From NCBI GenBank assembly GCA_023389135.1, contig JAEWEX010000067.1, positions 1-6,599 of the forward strand: a DNA stretch of 6,599 bases, given 5' to 3'. Below the pieces are notes generated by a model. The model ran no database searches. It was not told the origin of the DNA and was given only the letters and a program-made list of their open reading frames with translations. Source of the DNA: Pseudomonadota bacterium (lineage in GTDB: Bacteria; Pseudomonadota; Alphaproteobacteria; Rhizobiales; Methylopilaceae). Position numbers and translations under genes: made by a program. This document shows, in pieces, positions 1-6,149 of this stretch; the first letter of the stretch is position 1; every line of letters starts with the position of its first letter.

Positions 1-792
1 GGCCAGATGACGCCAGTCCATGCAGACGAAGTGGATCGAGCCGTCGGTGGAGTGCGCCACCAGGCTCTGGAACGCGGTGCGCAGGAAGGCGGTGAACTGC
101 GCCTGGGTCATTTCGCCGGAGGCCATGGCGAACTCGCGATGCCGGATGGCGCCGGAGCCGCCCACATGGCCCTGGATCGGCACGTTGTAGGGCGGGTCGG
201 TGAACACCATTCGGGCCTGCTCCCCCGCCATCAGGGTCGCCACCACCTGCGGATCGAGCGCATCGCCGCACACCAGGCGGTGGGGGCCAAGCTCCCACAG
301 GTCGCCTCGCCGGCAGCGCGGCGGCCCGTCTTCCGCCGGCAGCCGATCATCCTTCGGATTGTCCGGCTCCTGCGGCTCGAGCCCCTCGATCAGCCCGTCG
401 ATCTCGGCGATGGAGAAGCCGGTGATCGACAGATCGAACCCCAGCTCCAGCCCATGCAGCGCGCCAAGCTCGGCCGCCAGCAGCTCCTCGTCCCAGCCGG
501 CGTTCAGTGCCAGCTTGTTGTCGGCGATCACGTAGGCGCGCTTCTCGGCAGGGGACATGGTCTCGATGCGCACGCACGGCACCTGGTCCATGCCAAGCTC
601 GCGCGCCGCCGCGACACGGCCGTGGCCGGCGAGGATGGTGTCCTCGCGGTCGATCAGCACCGGGTTGGTGAAGCCGAAGCGGGCGATGCTGTCGGCGATC
701 TGGCGCACCTGCTTACGGGAATGGGTGCGGGCATTGGCCTGCCATGGCCGCAGGCGGGCGAGGGGGAGGTATTCGACAGCGAGGTCGGGCAT
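1..792 (-). CDS. ParB-domain DNA methyltransferase (N6-adenine type), 3' end outside window
   Basis: Frame open from ATG at 792 to the window edge, giving the first 264 residues. The N-terminal ~100 residues are a ParB-like nuclease-fold domain: it begins MPDLAVEYLPLARLRPW and carries NARTHSRKQVRQIADSI, an ILAGHGR motif, then VPCVRIETMSPAEKRAYVIAD and NKLALNAGW. A linker rich in acidic residues and proline leads to the methylase domain (RRGDLWELGPHRLVCGDA), with catalytic motif IV as DPPY at residues 199-202 in TDPPYNVPIQGHVGG. DPPY is typical of adenine-N6 enzymes; cytosine-N4 enzymes usually have SPPY. Motif IV comes before any visible SAM-binding motif, so the order fits the beta group, and the FxGxG motif should lie past the window edge. 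Family members are roughly 400-450 residues, so about 60% is present. GGAG eight bases before the ATG supports the start. Such ParB-methylase fusions are common in prophages and integrative elements and are mostly orphan. Family call is firm; target site is unknown. Confidence 0.93.
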   Translation of the reverse strand, partial: MPDLAVEYLPLARLRPWQANARTHSRKQVRQIADSIARFGFTNPVLIDREDTILAGHGRVAAARELGMDQVPCVRIETMSPAEKRAYVIADNKLALNAGWDEELLAAELGALHGLELGFDLSITGFSIAEIDGLIEGLEPQEPDNPKDDRLPAEDGPPRCRRGDLWELGPHRLVCGDALDPQVVATLMAGEQARMVFTDPPYNVPIQGHVGGSGAIRHREFAMASGEMTQAQFTAFLRTAFQSLVAHSTDGSIHFVCMDWRHLA

Positions 793-838
793 CGGGAGTG
801 CTCCGGGGAATCGCGGGCGCGGGCCCGATCGGATTCGT

Positions 839-866
839 ATGGTACAGAAAACCCTTGCCCACACAA
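839..866 (-). promoter_or_regulatory. Candidate promoter of the methyltransferase gene
   Basis: Read on the minus strand, a TTGTGT hexamer (861-866) and a TACCAT hexamer (839-844) are separated by 16 bases, 47 bases before the methylase ATG. The match to sigma-70 consensus is 3/6 and 4/6, so this is a weak prediction. It overlaps the candidate promoter for the divergent XRE gene. Confidence 0.25.
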
Positions 867-882
867 TCCCCGGGCGTATGCT
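855..882 (+). promoter_or_regulatory. Candidate promoter of the XRE-ImmA operon
   Basis: TTGCCC (855-860) and TATGCT (877-882) lie 16 bases apart, each matching the sigma-70 consensus in 4 of 6 positions, 32 bases upstream of the XRE start codon. The gene start is further supported by AGGCGG at 902-907, seven bases before ATG. The position suits autoregulation by the XRE protein, but I could not find a convincing operator repeat. Confidence 0.4.
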
Positions 883-914
883 TTCGTCAGATCAAGTGAA
901 CAGGCGGACATCCC

Positions 915-1247
915 ATGAGCCTCGGCCTGCGCATCGCGCGCCTGCGCACCGAACACCAACAGTCGCTCCAGGACGTCGCCGACGCGGTCGGCGTCTCCAA
1001 GGCCCACATCTGGGAGCTGGAGAAGGGGCGCACCGACAACCCGTCCATGGGCCTCGTGACCCGGCTGGCGGATCATTACGGGGTCTCGGTGGCGTATCTG
1101 GTGGGGGAGGATGCGGAGGCTCCCGACGCCGATCCGACGCTCCAGCGAATGTTCCGCCAGGCGCAGGCGCTGGGGGACACCGAGCGGCAGGTTCTCGACG
1201 ACATGATGCAGTCCCTGCTGCGGCACCGCACGGATCATGGCCGTTGA
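915..1247 (+). CDS. XRE-family helix-turn-helix repressor
   Basis: A 110-residue DNA-binding protein. The N-terminal ~65 residues form a Cro/C1-type helix-turn-helix domain: LGLRIARLRTEHQQSLQDVA, then VGVSKAHIWELEKGR (helix-turn-helix about residues 17-38) and the family-typical NPSMGLVTRLADHYGVSVAYLVGE. The remaining ~45 residues (PTLQRMFRQAQALGDTERQVLDDMM) look helical and may mediate oligomerisation or contact with the protease. ATG at 915 has a ribosome site AGGCGG seven bases upstream. The 3' end overlaps the ImmA-family gene by 11 bases, so the two are almost certainly co-transcribed and translationally coupled. In ICEBs1-like elements the equivalent ImmR represses element genes until ImmA cleaves it. 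By position this protein probably represses its own operon and perhaps the divergent methylase; that role is inferred, while the fold is clear. Confidence 0.93.
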   Translation: MSLGLRIARLRTEHQQSLQDVADAVGVSKAHIWELEKGRTDNPSMGLVTRLADHYGVSVAYLVGEDAEAPDADPTLQRMFRQAQALGDTERQVLDDMMQSLLRHRTDHGR

Positions 1248-2049
1248 CCTCGACCGCATGACGGTGGAGGAGGCGGGCCCCAACCCGCAAAAGCTCGCCG
1301 GCGAGATCCACCGGCAGCTTGGCCATCGCCGGGGCGCCGTGCCGATCGGTGGGATCGTCCGCGCGCTCGACATCGTGGAAGTTCGCAGCGCGCCCCTGGA
1401 CAATCTGGAAGGCGCGCTGGTGACGCTGCCGGAGCGGGGCTATGGCGCCATCCTGGTGAACAGCCGCTCCGGACGCCGCCGCGCCCGCTTCACCATGGCC
1501 CATGAGCTGGGGCATTTTCTCAAACCGTTCCATCGGCCCACGGCCGAGCGCGGGTTCGAGTGCAGCCGCCATGACCTCAATCGCTGGAGCCAGAACACGG
1601 GTGACCGCCACCGTCGCCAGGAGGCGGAGGCTAACGCATTCGCCATCGAGTTGCTGGCGCCGGAGCGGCTCGCGCGGCCATGGCTCGACGCCGAGGTCGA
1701 TCTGGCGCAGGTGCTCGAGCTGTCCACGGATCTGGAGATCAGCCGCCAGGCCGCGGCCCGGCGCTATGTGGAACTGCACGAGGCAAGCCTCGCCATTGTG
1801 TTCAGCACCGGTGGCAGGTTCTGGTTCGCCACGCGCAGCAGGGCGTTCCCGCTGCTGTCACTGGGCCGCGACGATCCCATGCCGGCGCTTCCCGACCCGG
1901 CCGGCGGCGCCCTGTCCGGCATCGAGGAAGCCGATCCGCTCGACTGGCTGCGTGGATCACCCGGCGCAGACCTGTTCGTCCAGACGCTCCACCAGCAGAA
2001 CGGTCATGCCATGACCCTGCTGTGGGCGGAGAATGGTGAGGAGCATTGA
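1237..2049 (+). CDS. ImmA/IrrE-family zinc metallopeptidase
   Basis: A 270-residue predicted cytoplasmic protease. The zinc motif HELGH is at residues 89-93, preceded by NSRSGRRRARFTMA as usual for the family (COG2856, ImmA/IrrE). The downstream EAEANAFAIELLAP supplies the third ligand, most likely E131. Known members cut or displace XRE-type repressors (ImmA of ICEBs1) or respond to DNA damage (IrrE/PprI of Deinococcus). Here the partner is evidently the XRE protein encoded just upstream with an 11-base overlap. After the protease core there is an extra ~90-residue C-terminal region (from about LAIVFSTGGRFWF to HAMTLLWAENG) that could be a sensory or substrate-binding module; its function is unknown. 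Start at 1237 is chosen because it is the first ATG and gives the standard coupled arrangement. No signal peptide or membrane segment is seen. All catalytic residues are present, so it should be active. Confidence 0.92.
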   Translation: MAVDLDRMTVEEAGPNPQKLAGEIHRQLGHRRGAVPIGGIVRALDIVEVRSAPLDNLEGALVTLPERGYGAILVNSRSGRRRARFTMAHELGHFLKPFHRPTAERGFECSRHDLNRWSQNTGDRHRRQEAEANAFAIELLAPERLARPWLDAEVDLAQVLELSTDLEISRQAAARRYVELHEASLAIVFSTGGRFWFATRSRAFPLLSLGRDDPMPALPDPAGGALSGIEEADPLDWLRGSPGADLFVQTLHQQNGHAMTLLWAENGEEH

Positions 2050-2077
2050 GGGCGCAGCGCCCATTTCCTTTGCTTGT
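2050..2077 (+). terminator. Possible intrinsic terminator after the ImmA-family gene
   Basis: GGGCGCAGCGCCC at 2050-2062 begins on the base after the TGA stop and can form a 5-bp GC stem (GGGCG/CGCCC) with a 3-base loop. The following ATTTCCTTTGCTTGT is T-rich but interrupted. Position and shape suit a weak rho-independent terminator that separates this operon from the convergent transporter operon. Confidence 0.4.
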
Positions 2078-2135
2078 CACCGCTAAGGTCGTGCGGCGCG
2101 CCCCTCGCGGAGCCAGAACGTCGCTAACCCGCTGG

Positions 2136-3644
2136 CTAGTTCGGCCTTGTAGCTGCGCTCCTCCAGCTCCGTCGAACCAGTGGGCCTGCGATCTGCCAGG
2201 TAAAGGACGCAAGGGCGGCTAGGATCAGCGCAGCGGCGATCGGGCGCTCGAAGAATCCTAGGACGTTGTCATCCATGAGCTGCATAGATTTCACAAAGCT
2301 AGATTCGCCGATCTCGCCCAGCACCAGCCCAAGGATGATCCCGGCGACCGAATAGCCCCACCGCCGCAGGTAATAGCCGGCGATCGCCGCGACGAACATG
2401 ACCCACACGTCGACGATGAGGTTTCGAACAGCAAAGGCGCCCACGGTGGCGAGGATCAGGATGGCAGGCGCAAGGAACTGTAGCGGAATGCGTAGGAGGT
2501 GGACCACTGTCTTGGTCTGAAACCAGCCGAGTCCGAGGATGAAAAGATTGGCGAAGAACATGGCCGAGAACGTCACCCACACCAGATCGGGACTGGAGAG
2601 GAAGACAAGGGGTCCTGGTTCCATGCCGTGGATCTGGAAGGCGCCCATGATCATCGCTGTAAGCGCGCCGCCGGGCAGGCCAAGCGCAAGCAGCGGGATC
2701 ATGGCCGCACCGGTTGCTGCATTGTTGGCGGTCTCAGATGCAACGACCCCTTCCAACTCCCCCTTGCCAAAGCGTTCAGGGTGCCGCGACCAGCGCACCG
2801 CTTCATTGTAGCTCAGGAAGGCCGCCAGCACGGCGCCGATGCCGGGCAGGATGCCTGCGAAGAAGCCAATTACCATGGAGCGGGCGACGGCGAGCTTCAG
2901 GCGCCAAAATTCCAGGAAGCTTGGAAACTCAAGTCCTACCTTCGCATCGCTGGTGCGGGTGCCAGTTGCTTGCGCGGCTTGGCTCAGGACCTCCGATACG
3001 GCAAAGAAGCCCAGGATAACGGGAATGAAGTGGATGCCAGCAAGCAGGTAGTAGGTCCCGAAGTCGAAGCGCTCAATGCCGTCGGCGGGGTCCGTGCCGA
3101 CCGTGGCAATGAGGAGCCCGATGATCACTGAAATCCACCCCTTCCAGACGTTACGTGCACCAACCGCCGCCGCGACCGAGAGCCCGAACAGGATGAGCGC
3201 AAACAGCTCCTGCGACCCGAACGCCCCGACCGCCCAGCCCGCGATGGCCTCCGTCGAGGTCATCATCAGAATCGTTGAAGCGAGCCCGCCGACGGCCGAA
3301 CAGATGATTGAGGCACCGACCGCCTTGGCCGCCTGGCCGTTGCGCGTCATCGGATACCCGTCTAGGGCCGTCGGAGCGTTCTCTGGCGAGCCCGGGATGT
3401 TGAACAGGATCGCCGTAATGGCTCCGCCGAACACGCCGGAACAATAGATTACCGAGAACAGCATTACCGCATGGGTCGGGCTCAGATAAGCGGTGAAGGG
3501 CAGGATGATCGCCCCCAGCGTCAGCAGGCTGACGCCGGGTACGGCCCCGAACAGCATCCCGCCGAGCAGGGCGCCGAAGAAGATCAGAAGACCGAGCGGG
3601 TCGCCGAATAGAAGGGCGGTGCCATTGAAAAACTGATCCAACAC
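2136..3644 (-). CDS. tctA: TTT transporter large membrane subunit TctA
   Basis: A 502-residue, very hydrophobic inner-membrane protein of the usual TctA length (about 500). It is the translocating subunit of a tripartite tricarboxylate transporter, which imports carboxylates delivered by TctC using an ion gradient. The two family signature repeats are visible: GAVPGVS at residues 33-39 with NIPGSPENAPTALDGYPM at 82-99, and LPGIGA around 266-271 with ALGLPGGA around 320-327. The pseudo-duplicated PG loops are thought to line the substrate path. The start is GTG at 3644, with AGGCGG eight bases upstream inside the 15-base gap after tctB; the next codon is TTG, a weaker alternative. It is the last gene of the operon. 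The final residues, after the last hydrophobic segment, are basic and poorly conserved-looking. The charged residue E88 in the first PG loop is a little unusual. Family is certain; substrate is not known, and tricarboxylate is only the family name. Confidence 0.96.
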   Translation of the reverse strand: MLDQFFNGTALLFGDPLGLLIFFGALLGGMLFGAVPGVSLLTLGAIILPFTAYLSPTHAVMLFSVIYCSGVFGGAITAILFNIPGSPENAPTALDGYPMTRNGQAAKAVGASIICSAVGGLASTILMMTSTEAIAGWAVGAFGSQELFALILFGLSVAAAVGARNVWKGWISVIIGLLIATVGTDPADGIERFDFGTYYLLAGIHFIPVILGFFAVSEVLSQAAQATGTRTSDAKVGLEFPSFLEFWRLKLAVARSMVIGFFAGILPGIGAVLAAFLSYNEAVRWSRHPERFGKGELEGVVASETANNAATGAAMIPLLALGLPGGALTAMIMGAFQIHGMEPGPLVFLSSPDLVWVTFSAMFFANLFILGLGWFQTKTVVHLLRIPLQFLAPAILILATVGAFAVRNLIVDVWVMFVAAIAGYYLRRWGYSVAGIILGLVLGEIGESSFVKSMQLMDDNVLGFFERPIAAALILAALASFTWQIAGPLVRRSWRSAATRPN

Positions 3645-3659
3645 GAGGTTGTCCGCCTG

Positions 3660-4175
3660 TTATCGAGCGATCTGCAGGAGCAGATTGGAAAAATCATAGA
3701 ACCCGGGCAGACGTCCTGCGGGCAGCGGCACATAGAGTAGGGTCACGAAGACCAGAAAGATGACGGCCGTTATGGTCGCCGCCGCAGAGGCGACGCGCAG
3801 CCAATGTCGCTCGCCCATGGCAACAACGACTGCCGCTGCAAAAATCGGCGTGGAAGCGTAAAAGCCGAACCATGGCATGGCGGCCACGTAAAGGATGCCG
3901 ATGACCATCATGGCCAGCACCGCGCGCGGCCGAGCGGGCGCCTCCTGCTCCATATTCTCGTCAATGGCGCCAGTCTTGTTTCGCACCGCGGTGACCGCCT
4001 GGCCAATTGCGGCCATGAGCAGGAGGATACAGAGGACACGTGGCCACAGCGCAGGGCCGAGGACAGAGCCGGGGCTTCCTTCCGGGAAGCTAAAGGTCAA
4101 GACAAAGGCGCCGATGGCCACCGCCGCCCACAGCAGAGTTTGTGCGAGCGCGCCGGTGAGAATCCCGAGGGGCAT
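3660..4175 (-). CDS. tctB: TTT transporter small membrane subunit TctB
   Basis: A 171-residue inner-membrane protein with four predicted helices (about residues 8-30, 44-63, 85-118 as a pair broken around PWFGFYAST, and 129-150). TctB is the small subunit that pairs with TctA. Family marks are the early PGSVLGPALWPR segment after helix 1, the GFYASTPIF stretch near 104-112 and the LLYVPLPAGRLPGF tail. A poorly conserved hydrophilic loop with acidic residues (about 65-83) separates helices 2 and 3. I chose ATG at 4175 because GGAG lies six bases upstream and helix 1 then starts near the N-terminus. A GTG at 4226 would add 17 residues without a well-spaced ribosome site. It lies between tctC and tctA in the standard order and the same orientation. 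TctB sequences diverge widely, so the call leans on topology, these motifs and context. Confidence 0.92.
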   Translation of the reverse strand: MPLGILTGALAQTLLWAAVAIGAFVLTFSFPEGSPGSVLGPALWPRVLCILLLMAAIGQAVTAVRNKTGAIDENMEQEAPARPRAVLAMMVIGILYVAAMPWFGFYASTPIFAAAVVVAMGERHWLRVASAAATITAVIFLVFVTLLYVPLPAGRLPGFYDFSNLLLQIAR

Positions 4176-4231
4176 GTTGAACTCCGGTTGGCCGAGCCGC
4201 AACGCCCCCGCGTTGCAGCTCGGCACCTGCC

Positions 4232-5233
4232 TCAGTTGAGGCCGAGCTTCTCGTAGGAAGCTTGGTAGGTTTCCACCAGAGTATCGATCAGCTTGATCGA
4301 ATCGGCCCTATTTCGGTAGCTGGACACGATGGTCATGTAATTTCGATCGAGGAAGTCTTGGAACTCGTCTGAGTTCCAGGCTTGGTCGAATGCCCACTCC
4401 AAGTAAGCGACGCGATCGTCATCAACGTCGCCCCGAACCACCAGGCCCCTGACGCGCAGCAGCGGTTCGATACCGATTCCGGCCTCGGCCAGCGAGGGCA
4501 CTTCGGCAAAGGCTTCGGGCTGCTGCTCGAGGATCGTCAGCACGGGTTCGATTTGCCCGGCCTTGAGCAGGTTGGTCACATCGCCGGGCTGCTCGAACAT
4601 GGAGTCGACATGGCCACCGACCAGTGCGGCATAGCGCTCCGCGGGCTTATCATAGCTGATCTGGCGGAACTCGACTCCCACCGCTTCCTGCAGATTGGCC
4701 GTCGTCACTCGCTCCATTGACCCGGTATGGCTGATGTTTGCCATCGTCACCTTACCCGGATTGTCCTTCGCATAAGCGACAAGGCTCTCCCAGTCCGTAA
4801 AGTTTTCGGAGCCAGGCCGGACGTAAATTTGGCTGAATGTGACATTGCCAATGCCGATCGGTGTCCAGTCGCTTGTCGGGTTCTCGGAGATGCGACCGCT
4901 GGCGAACAAGGTCAGCACATCGTCGCTGAACTGCATTATGGTGTAGCCGTCAGCCGGCGCGGTCATGAAGTCGGGGATGCCTGCACGGCCGCCACCGCCA
5001 GGCTTGTTGATGATCTGGATTGGCTGTCCCACGACCCGCGACATCGGATCCGCGATCGCACGCGCGAATTGGTCAGAGCCGCCGCCCGCGCCGAACGGCA
5101 CGATAATCGTCAGCGGCCGGTCGGGGAACCCGTTCGGCTTCTGCATTTCCTGGGCAGCCGCGTGAGTTCCGGAGGCCCAGGCTATCGTACCCGCCAGGAT
5201 CAAGCTGGCAGAGGCGCGACTGAATGTGCGCAT
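4232..5233 (-). CDS. tctC: Periplasmic substrate-binding protein TctC/Bug family
   Basis: A 333-residue binding protein, the usual family length. A signal peptide is evident: basic MRTFSR, hydrophobic core ASLILAGTIAWASG, and a likely cut after AAA at residues 25-27. The mature protein opens with FPDRPLTIIVPFGAGGGSD; the PFxxGGxxD loop (residues 46-54) contacts the ligand carboxylate in Bug proteins. INKPGGGGRAG, ADGYT and the later VGGHVDSMFEQPGDV and PSLAEAGI are also family marks. It captures the substrate in the periplasm and hands it to TctBA. The start ATG at 5233 has an excellent ribosome site (GGGAGG, six bases upstream) and is where the signal peptide begins; an in-frame open extension up to 5440 lies inside the upstream SDR gene and is not used. 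It follows the SDR gene by 35 bases. The ligand cannot be deduced; known relatives bind citrate, other di- and tricarboxylates, amino acids or aromatic acids. Confidence 0.95.
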   Translation of the reverse strand: MRTFSRASASLILAGTIAWASGTHAAAQEMQKPNGFPDRPLTIIVPFGAGGGSDQFARAIADPMSRVVGQPIQIINKPGGGGRAGIPDFMTAPADGYTIMQFSDDVLTLFASGRISENPTSDWTPIGIGNVTFSQIYVRPGSENFTDWESLVAYAKDNPGKVTMANISHTGSMERVTTANLQEAVGVEFRQISYDKPAERYAALVGGHVDSMFEQPGDVTNLLKAGQIEPVLTILEQQPEAFAEVPSLAEAGIGIEPLLRVRGLVVRGDVDDDRVAYLEWAFDQAWNSDEFQDFLDRNYMTIVSSYRNRADSIKLIDTLVETYQASYEKLGLN

Positions 5234-5239
5234 GATCTT

Positions 5240-5245
5240 CCTCCC
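5240..5245 (-). promoter_or_regulatory. Strong ribosome binding site of tctC
   Basis: GGGAGG, six bases before the ATG at 5233, is a near-consensus Shine-Dalgarno sequence in the 35-base gap after the SDR stop. It fixes the tctC start and fits the need for an abundant binding protein relative to the membrane subunits, whose ribosome sites look weaker. Confidence 0.75.
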
Positions 5246-5268
5246 TTGGTTATTGTGTAGCGGTCGGG

Positions 5269-6051
5269 TCAGGCCCGGCCTTCGAGTTCGCCGGCCCTCG
5301 CCTTGAAGGCCAACCAGGCGCCATCGACCTTGATGTCGGCGCCGCTGACATAGTCGGATTCGGGGGATGCCAAGTAGATCGCCGCGTTGGCGATATCGTC
5401 GGCGCGACCCCACCGGCCGGCGGCGTTCTCCTGCGCCCACATCGGGCCGAACTCGCCGTGCTCGGCGTGGTGCGCATTGAACGGCGTGGCGACCATGCCC
5501 GGCGCGATGCAGTTCACGCAGATGTTCTTGCCGCGGAGGTCCACGGCCGCCGCCCGGGTGAAGCCGAGCACGCCCGCCTTGGTCGCGCAGTATGCCACGC
5601 GGTCTGGCCGTCCCACGAAGCTCGCGATCGAGGCGAGATTGATGATCTTTCCGCGGCCGTTGCGGATCATGTGCGGCACGGCGGCCTTGGAGCAGTTGAA
5701 GGCCCCCACCAGATTGACGCCGAGCTGCCGCTCGAAGTCCTTGGCGGTGTGCTCAAGGAAGGGGCGCACCGTCCGGATGCCCGCATTGTTCACAAGGATC
5801 TCCAGGCTGCCGAGCTTCTCGGCGGCGGCGTCGATGGCGGCATGAACGTTGGCTTCGTCGGCCACGTCCGCCTCCATGGCGAATGCGCGTGCGCCGCTGC
5901 GGGTCAGCGCTTCCGCCTGCGCGGCGGCAGCGGCGCCATTCACGTCCAGAACGGCCACCGCAGCGCCTTCACGCACAAAGGCTTCACAGATCGCCTGTCC
6001 GATTCCGCTCGCGCCGCCGGTTACGACCGCTGTCTTGCCGTTCAATCTCAA
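5269..6051 (-). CDS. Short-chain dehydrogenase/reductase (classical SDR)
   Basis: A 260-residue NAD(P)-dependent oxidoreductase with a complete classical SDR set: cofactor motif TGGASGIG at residues 11-18, NNAG at 88-91, and the catalytic tetrad N113, S141, Y154, K158 (YCATK). PGMVATPF follows, and the C-terminal end DYVSGADIKVDGAW is typical. Asp36 at the end of the second strand suggests NAD rather than NADP. The protein is cytoplasmic and probably interconverts a hydroxyl and a ketone on a small molecule; the FabG/gluconate-dehydrogenase-like family is too broad to name the substrate. As first gene of the likely SDR-tctC-tctB-tctA transcript it may act on the imported compound. The start is a TTG: the one at 6051 has GGGAGG five bases upstream and leaves four residues before the first strand. 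TTG at 6045 and at 6069 are alternatives (258 and 266 residues), but 6069 lies upstream of that ribosome site. Confidence 0.93.
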   Translation of the reverse strand: MRLNGKTAVVTGGASGIGQAICEAFVREGAAVAVLDVNGAAAAAQAEALTRSGARAFAMEADVADEANVHAAIDAAAEKLGSLEILVNNAGIRTVRPFLEHTAKDFERQLGVNLVGAFNCSKAAVPHMIRNGRGKIINLASIASFVGRPDRVAYCATKAGVLGFTRAAAVDLRGKNICVNCIAPGMVATPFNAHHAEHGEFGPMWAQENAAGRWGRADDIANAAIYLASPESDYVSGADIKVDGAWLAFKARAGELEGRA

Positions 6052-6056
6052 ACACG

Positions 6057-6062
6057 CCTCCC
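6057..6062 (-). promoter_or_regulatory. Ribosome binding site that sets the SDR TTG start
   Basis: GGGAGG lies five bases ahead of TTG 6051. No in-frame ATG or GTG exists near the start of the conserved SDR fold, so this site argues for a rare TTG initiation at 6051, which would keep translation of the first gene modest. Confidence 0.6.
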
Positions 6063-6133
6063 GTCTCAATCCACCGGTCTGCCGTCACGACGACCGCGGT
6101 TGGCTGAGGATGGCGGCGCGAGCTGGCTGCGTC

Positions 6134-6149
6134 TGTAACCCCGGTTACA
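6134..6149. promoter_or_regulatory. Crp/Fnr-type operator dyad upstream of the SDR-tct operon
   Basis: TGTAACCCCGGTTACA is an inverted repeat with perfect 7-base arms (TGTAACC/GGTTACA) around a 2-base centre. Read as TGTAA-N6-TTACA it has the half-site spacing of Crp-family operators (TGTGA-N6-TCACA in E. coli). It lies 83 bases upstream of the SDR start codon and overlaps the stop codon (6145-6147) of the Crp/Fnr-family gene, so it most likely controls the SDR-tct operon rather than the regulator's own promoter. No strong -10/-35 pair is visible beside it, in line with an activator-dependent promoter. A 2-base loop and no T-run make a terminator unlikely. Confidence 0.65.

Noticed and set aside
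836..851. TTCGTATGGTACAGAA as an XRE operator
   Set aside because: Only the outer TTC/GAA and a short GTA-TAC pair off, in different registers; the symmetry is too poor to claim an operator.
7..918. A long plus-strand open frame of about 300 codons at the left end
   Set aside because: It runs antisense to the ParB-methylase, whose minus-strand translation shows clear family motifs, and its own product is low-complexity with no recognisable domain.
557..1261. Long plus-strand frame spanning the methylase start and the XRE gene
   Set aside because: It crosses the intergenic region and overlaps the XRE gene out of frame; the second half is proline/glycine/arginine-rich shadow sequence.
2124..2139. 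Hairpin CTAGCCAGCGGGTTAG over the tctA stop as its terminator
   Set aside because: The stem is 6 bp with a G-T wobble, it overlaps the stop codon and no T-run follows, so it is not a convincing intrinsic terminator.
4176..4226. Longer TctB from a GTG at 4226
   Set aside because: The spacing to the only purine-rich stretch is too short, and the ATG at 4175 has GGAG at a good distance directly before the first membrane helix.
5234..5440. N-terminal extension of tctC by 69 codons
   Set aside because: It overlaps the conserved C-terminus of the SDR in another frame, and the signal peptide and strong ribosome site place the start at 5233.
6107..6112. CATCCT as a -10 element placed so that the dyad centre is at -41.5
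   Set aside because: The spacing would be ideal for class II activation, but it matches only 3 of 6 bases and was found by looking at that spacing, so it is not independent evidence.
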